Origin: Nostoc sp. CHAB 5715
GTDB lineage: Bacteria > Cyanobacteriota > Cyanobacteriia > Cyanobacteriales > Nostocaceae
Length of the DNA: 5,236 nt
Assembly: GCF_020829685.1 (NCBI RefSeq)
Contig: NZ_JAIVFR010000537.1
Coordinates: forward strand, 1-5,236
Direction: 5' to 3'
Shown: one piece after another, positions 5,089 through 5,236 of the stretch
How positions within the stretch are numbered: position 1 is the stretch's first letter
Layout of the letters: every line of letters begins with the position of its first letter
The notes under the pieces: generated by a model
Databases searched by the model: none
Told to the model about the DNA's origin: nothing
Seen by the model: only the letters and a program-made list of their open reading frames with translations
Made by a program: the position numbers and the translations under genes

Positions 5089-5236
5089 TTAAACCCTATT
5101 CTAATTCCCTTGTTCAGTAGCTTTTTGATAAGCTGCAATAAATAATCGCTTGAGTAATGTAGAAGCCTTGCAAAGGTGATTAGCTTAATAGCTAGCCTGC
5201 CATTCACAAGAAAAACCGTATCAAGTTCTACTCCTC
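5089..5236 (-). other. leader region of the small-gene cassette, reaching the window edge
   Basis: No convincing gene here. On the minus strand one frame is open from the window edge through to 4932, but it runs far into the 122-aa gene and ends in a low-complexity hydrophobic stretch, so it is probably chance. A weak imperfect hairpin (GTAGCTT/AAGCTGC, 5117-5136) lies in the leader. A TAGAAT on the minus strand lies just before the AGGG and is too close to the start codon to be a useful -10. No promoter, attachment site or tRNA end is visible. Confidence 0.4.

Noticed and set aside
4932..5236. Minus-strand frame open from the window edge
   Set aside because: It would overlap the 122-aa gene by about 157 bases and ends in a low-complexity hydrophobic run. 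A real upstream gene ending here cannot be excluded without the flanking sequence, but it is not supported.
1..5236. CRISPR arrays, tRNA or rRNA genes, insertion sequence ends, NtcA sites (GTA-N8-TAC)
   Set aside because: I looked for regularly spaced repeats, cloverleaf-like GGTTC stems, terminal inverted repeats and NtcA motifs in the intergenic stretches and found none.

Overview
The window looks like cyanobacterial chromosome, probably from a filamentous or otherwise repeat-rich species. Two perfect GCGATCGC (HIP1) octamers lie in the first gene, and a GCGATGCCTGCGGCGG-type element typical of Nostoc-like intergenic repeats lies at 1319-1334. Every gene I can support is on the minus strand, so transcription runs from high to low coordinates.

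Reading in the direction of transcription, 5088 to 3790 holds four small genes that are close together or overlapping: a 122-aa acidic protein, a 130-aa very basic protein, a 113-aa protein and a 55-aa membrane/coiled-coil protein. I recognise none of them. All four lack cysteine, the DNA is A+T-rich, and they look like one operon or accessory cassette. The 148 bases upstream (5089-5236) are leader or intergenic, or the edge of something outside the window.

Directly downstream, at 3617-3814, is an open frame with no credible start that reads like the C-terminal tail of a larger protein. It ends 33 bases before a TauD/TfdA-family Fe(II)/2-oxoglutarate dioxygenase (2702-3583). The simplest reading is that the small-gene cassette replaced or interrupted the 5' part of a gene that used to precede the dioxygenase.

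After a 256-base gap comes an SsuA-type substrate-binding lipoprotein (1369-2445). Together with the dioxygenase it points to scavenging of sulfur from an organosulfonate or related compound: capture outside the membrane, then oxidative C-S cleavage in the cytoplasm. No ABC permease or ATPase lies in the window. Several residues that line the taurine pocket in E. coli TauD appear to be replaced, so the substrate is probably not taurine.

The last gene (1-1233, cut by the window edge) is a 12-helix MFS exporter of the EntS-like (MFS_3) type. It has its own short upstream region and no clear functional tie to the sulfonate genes.
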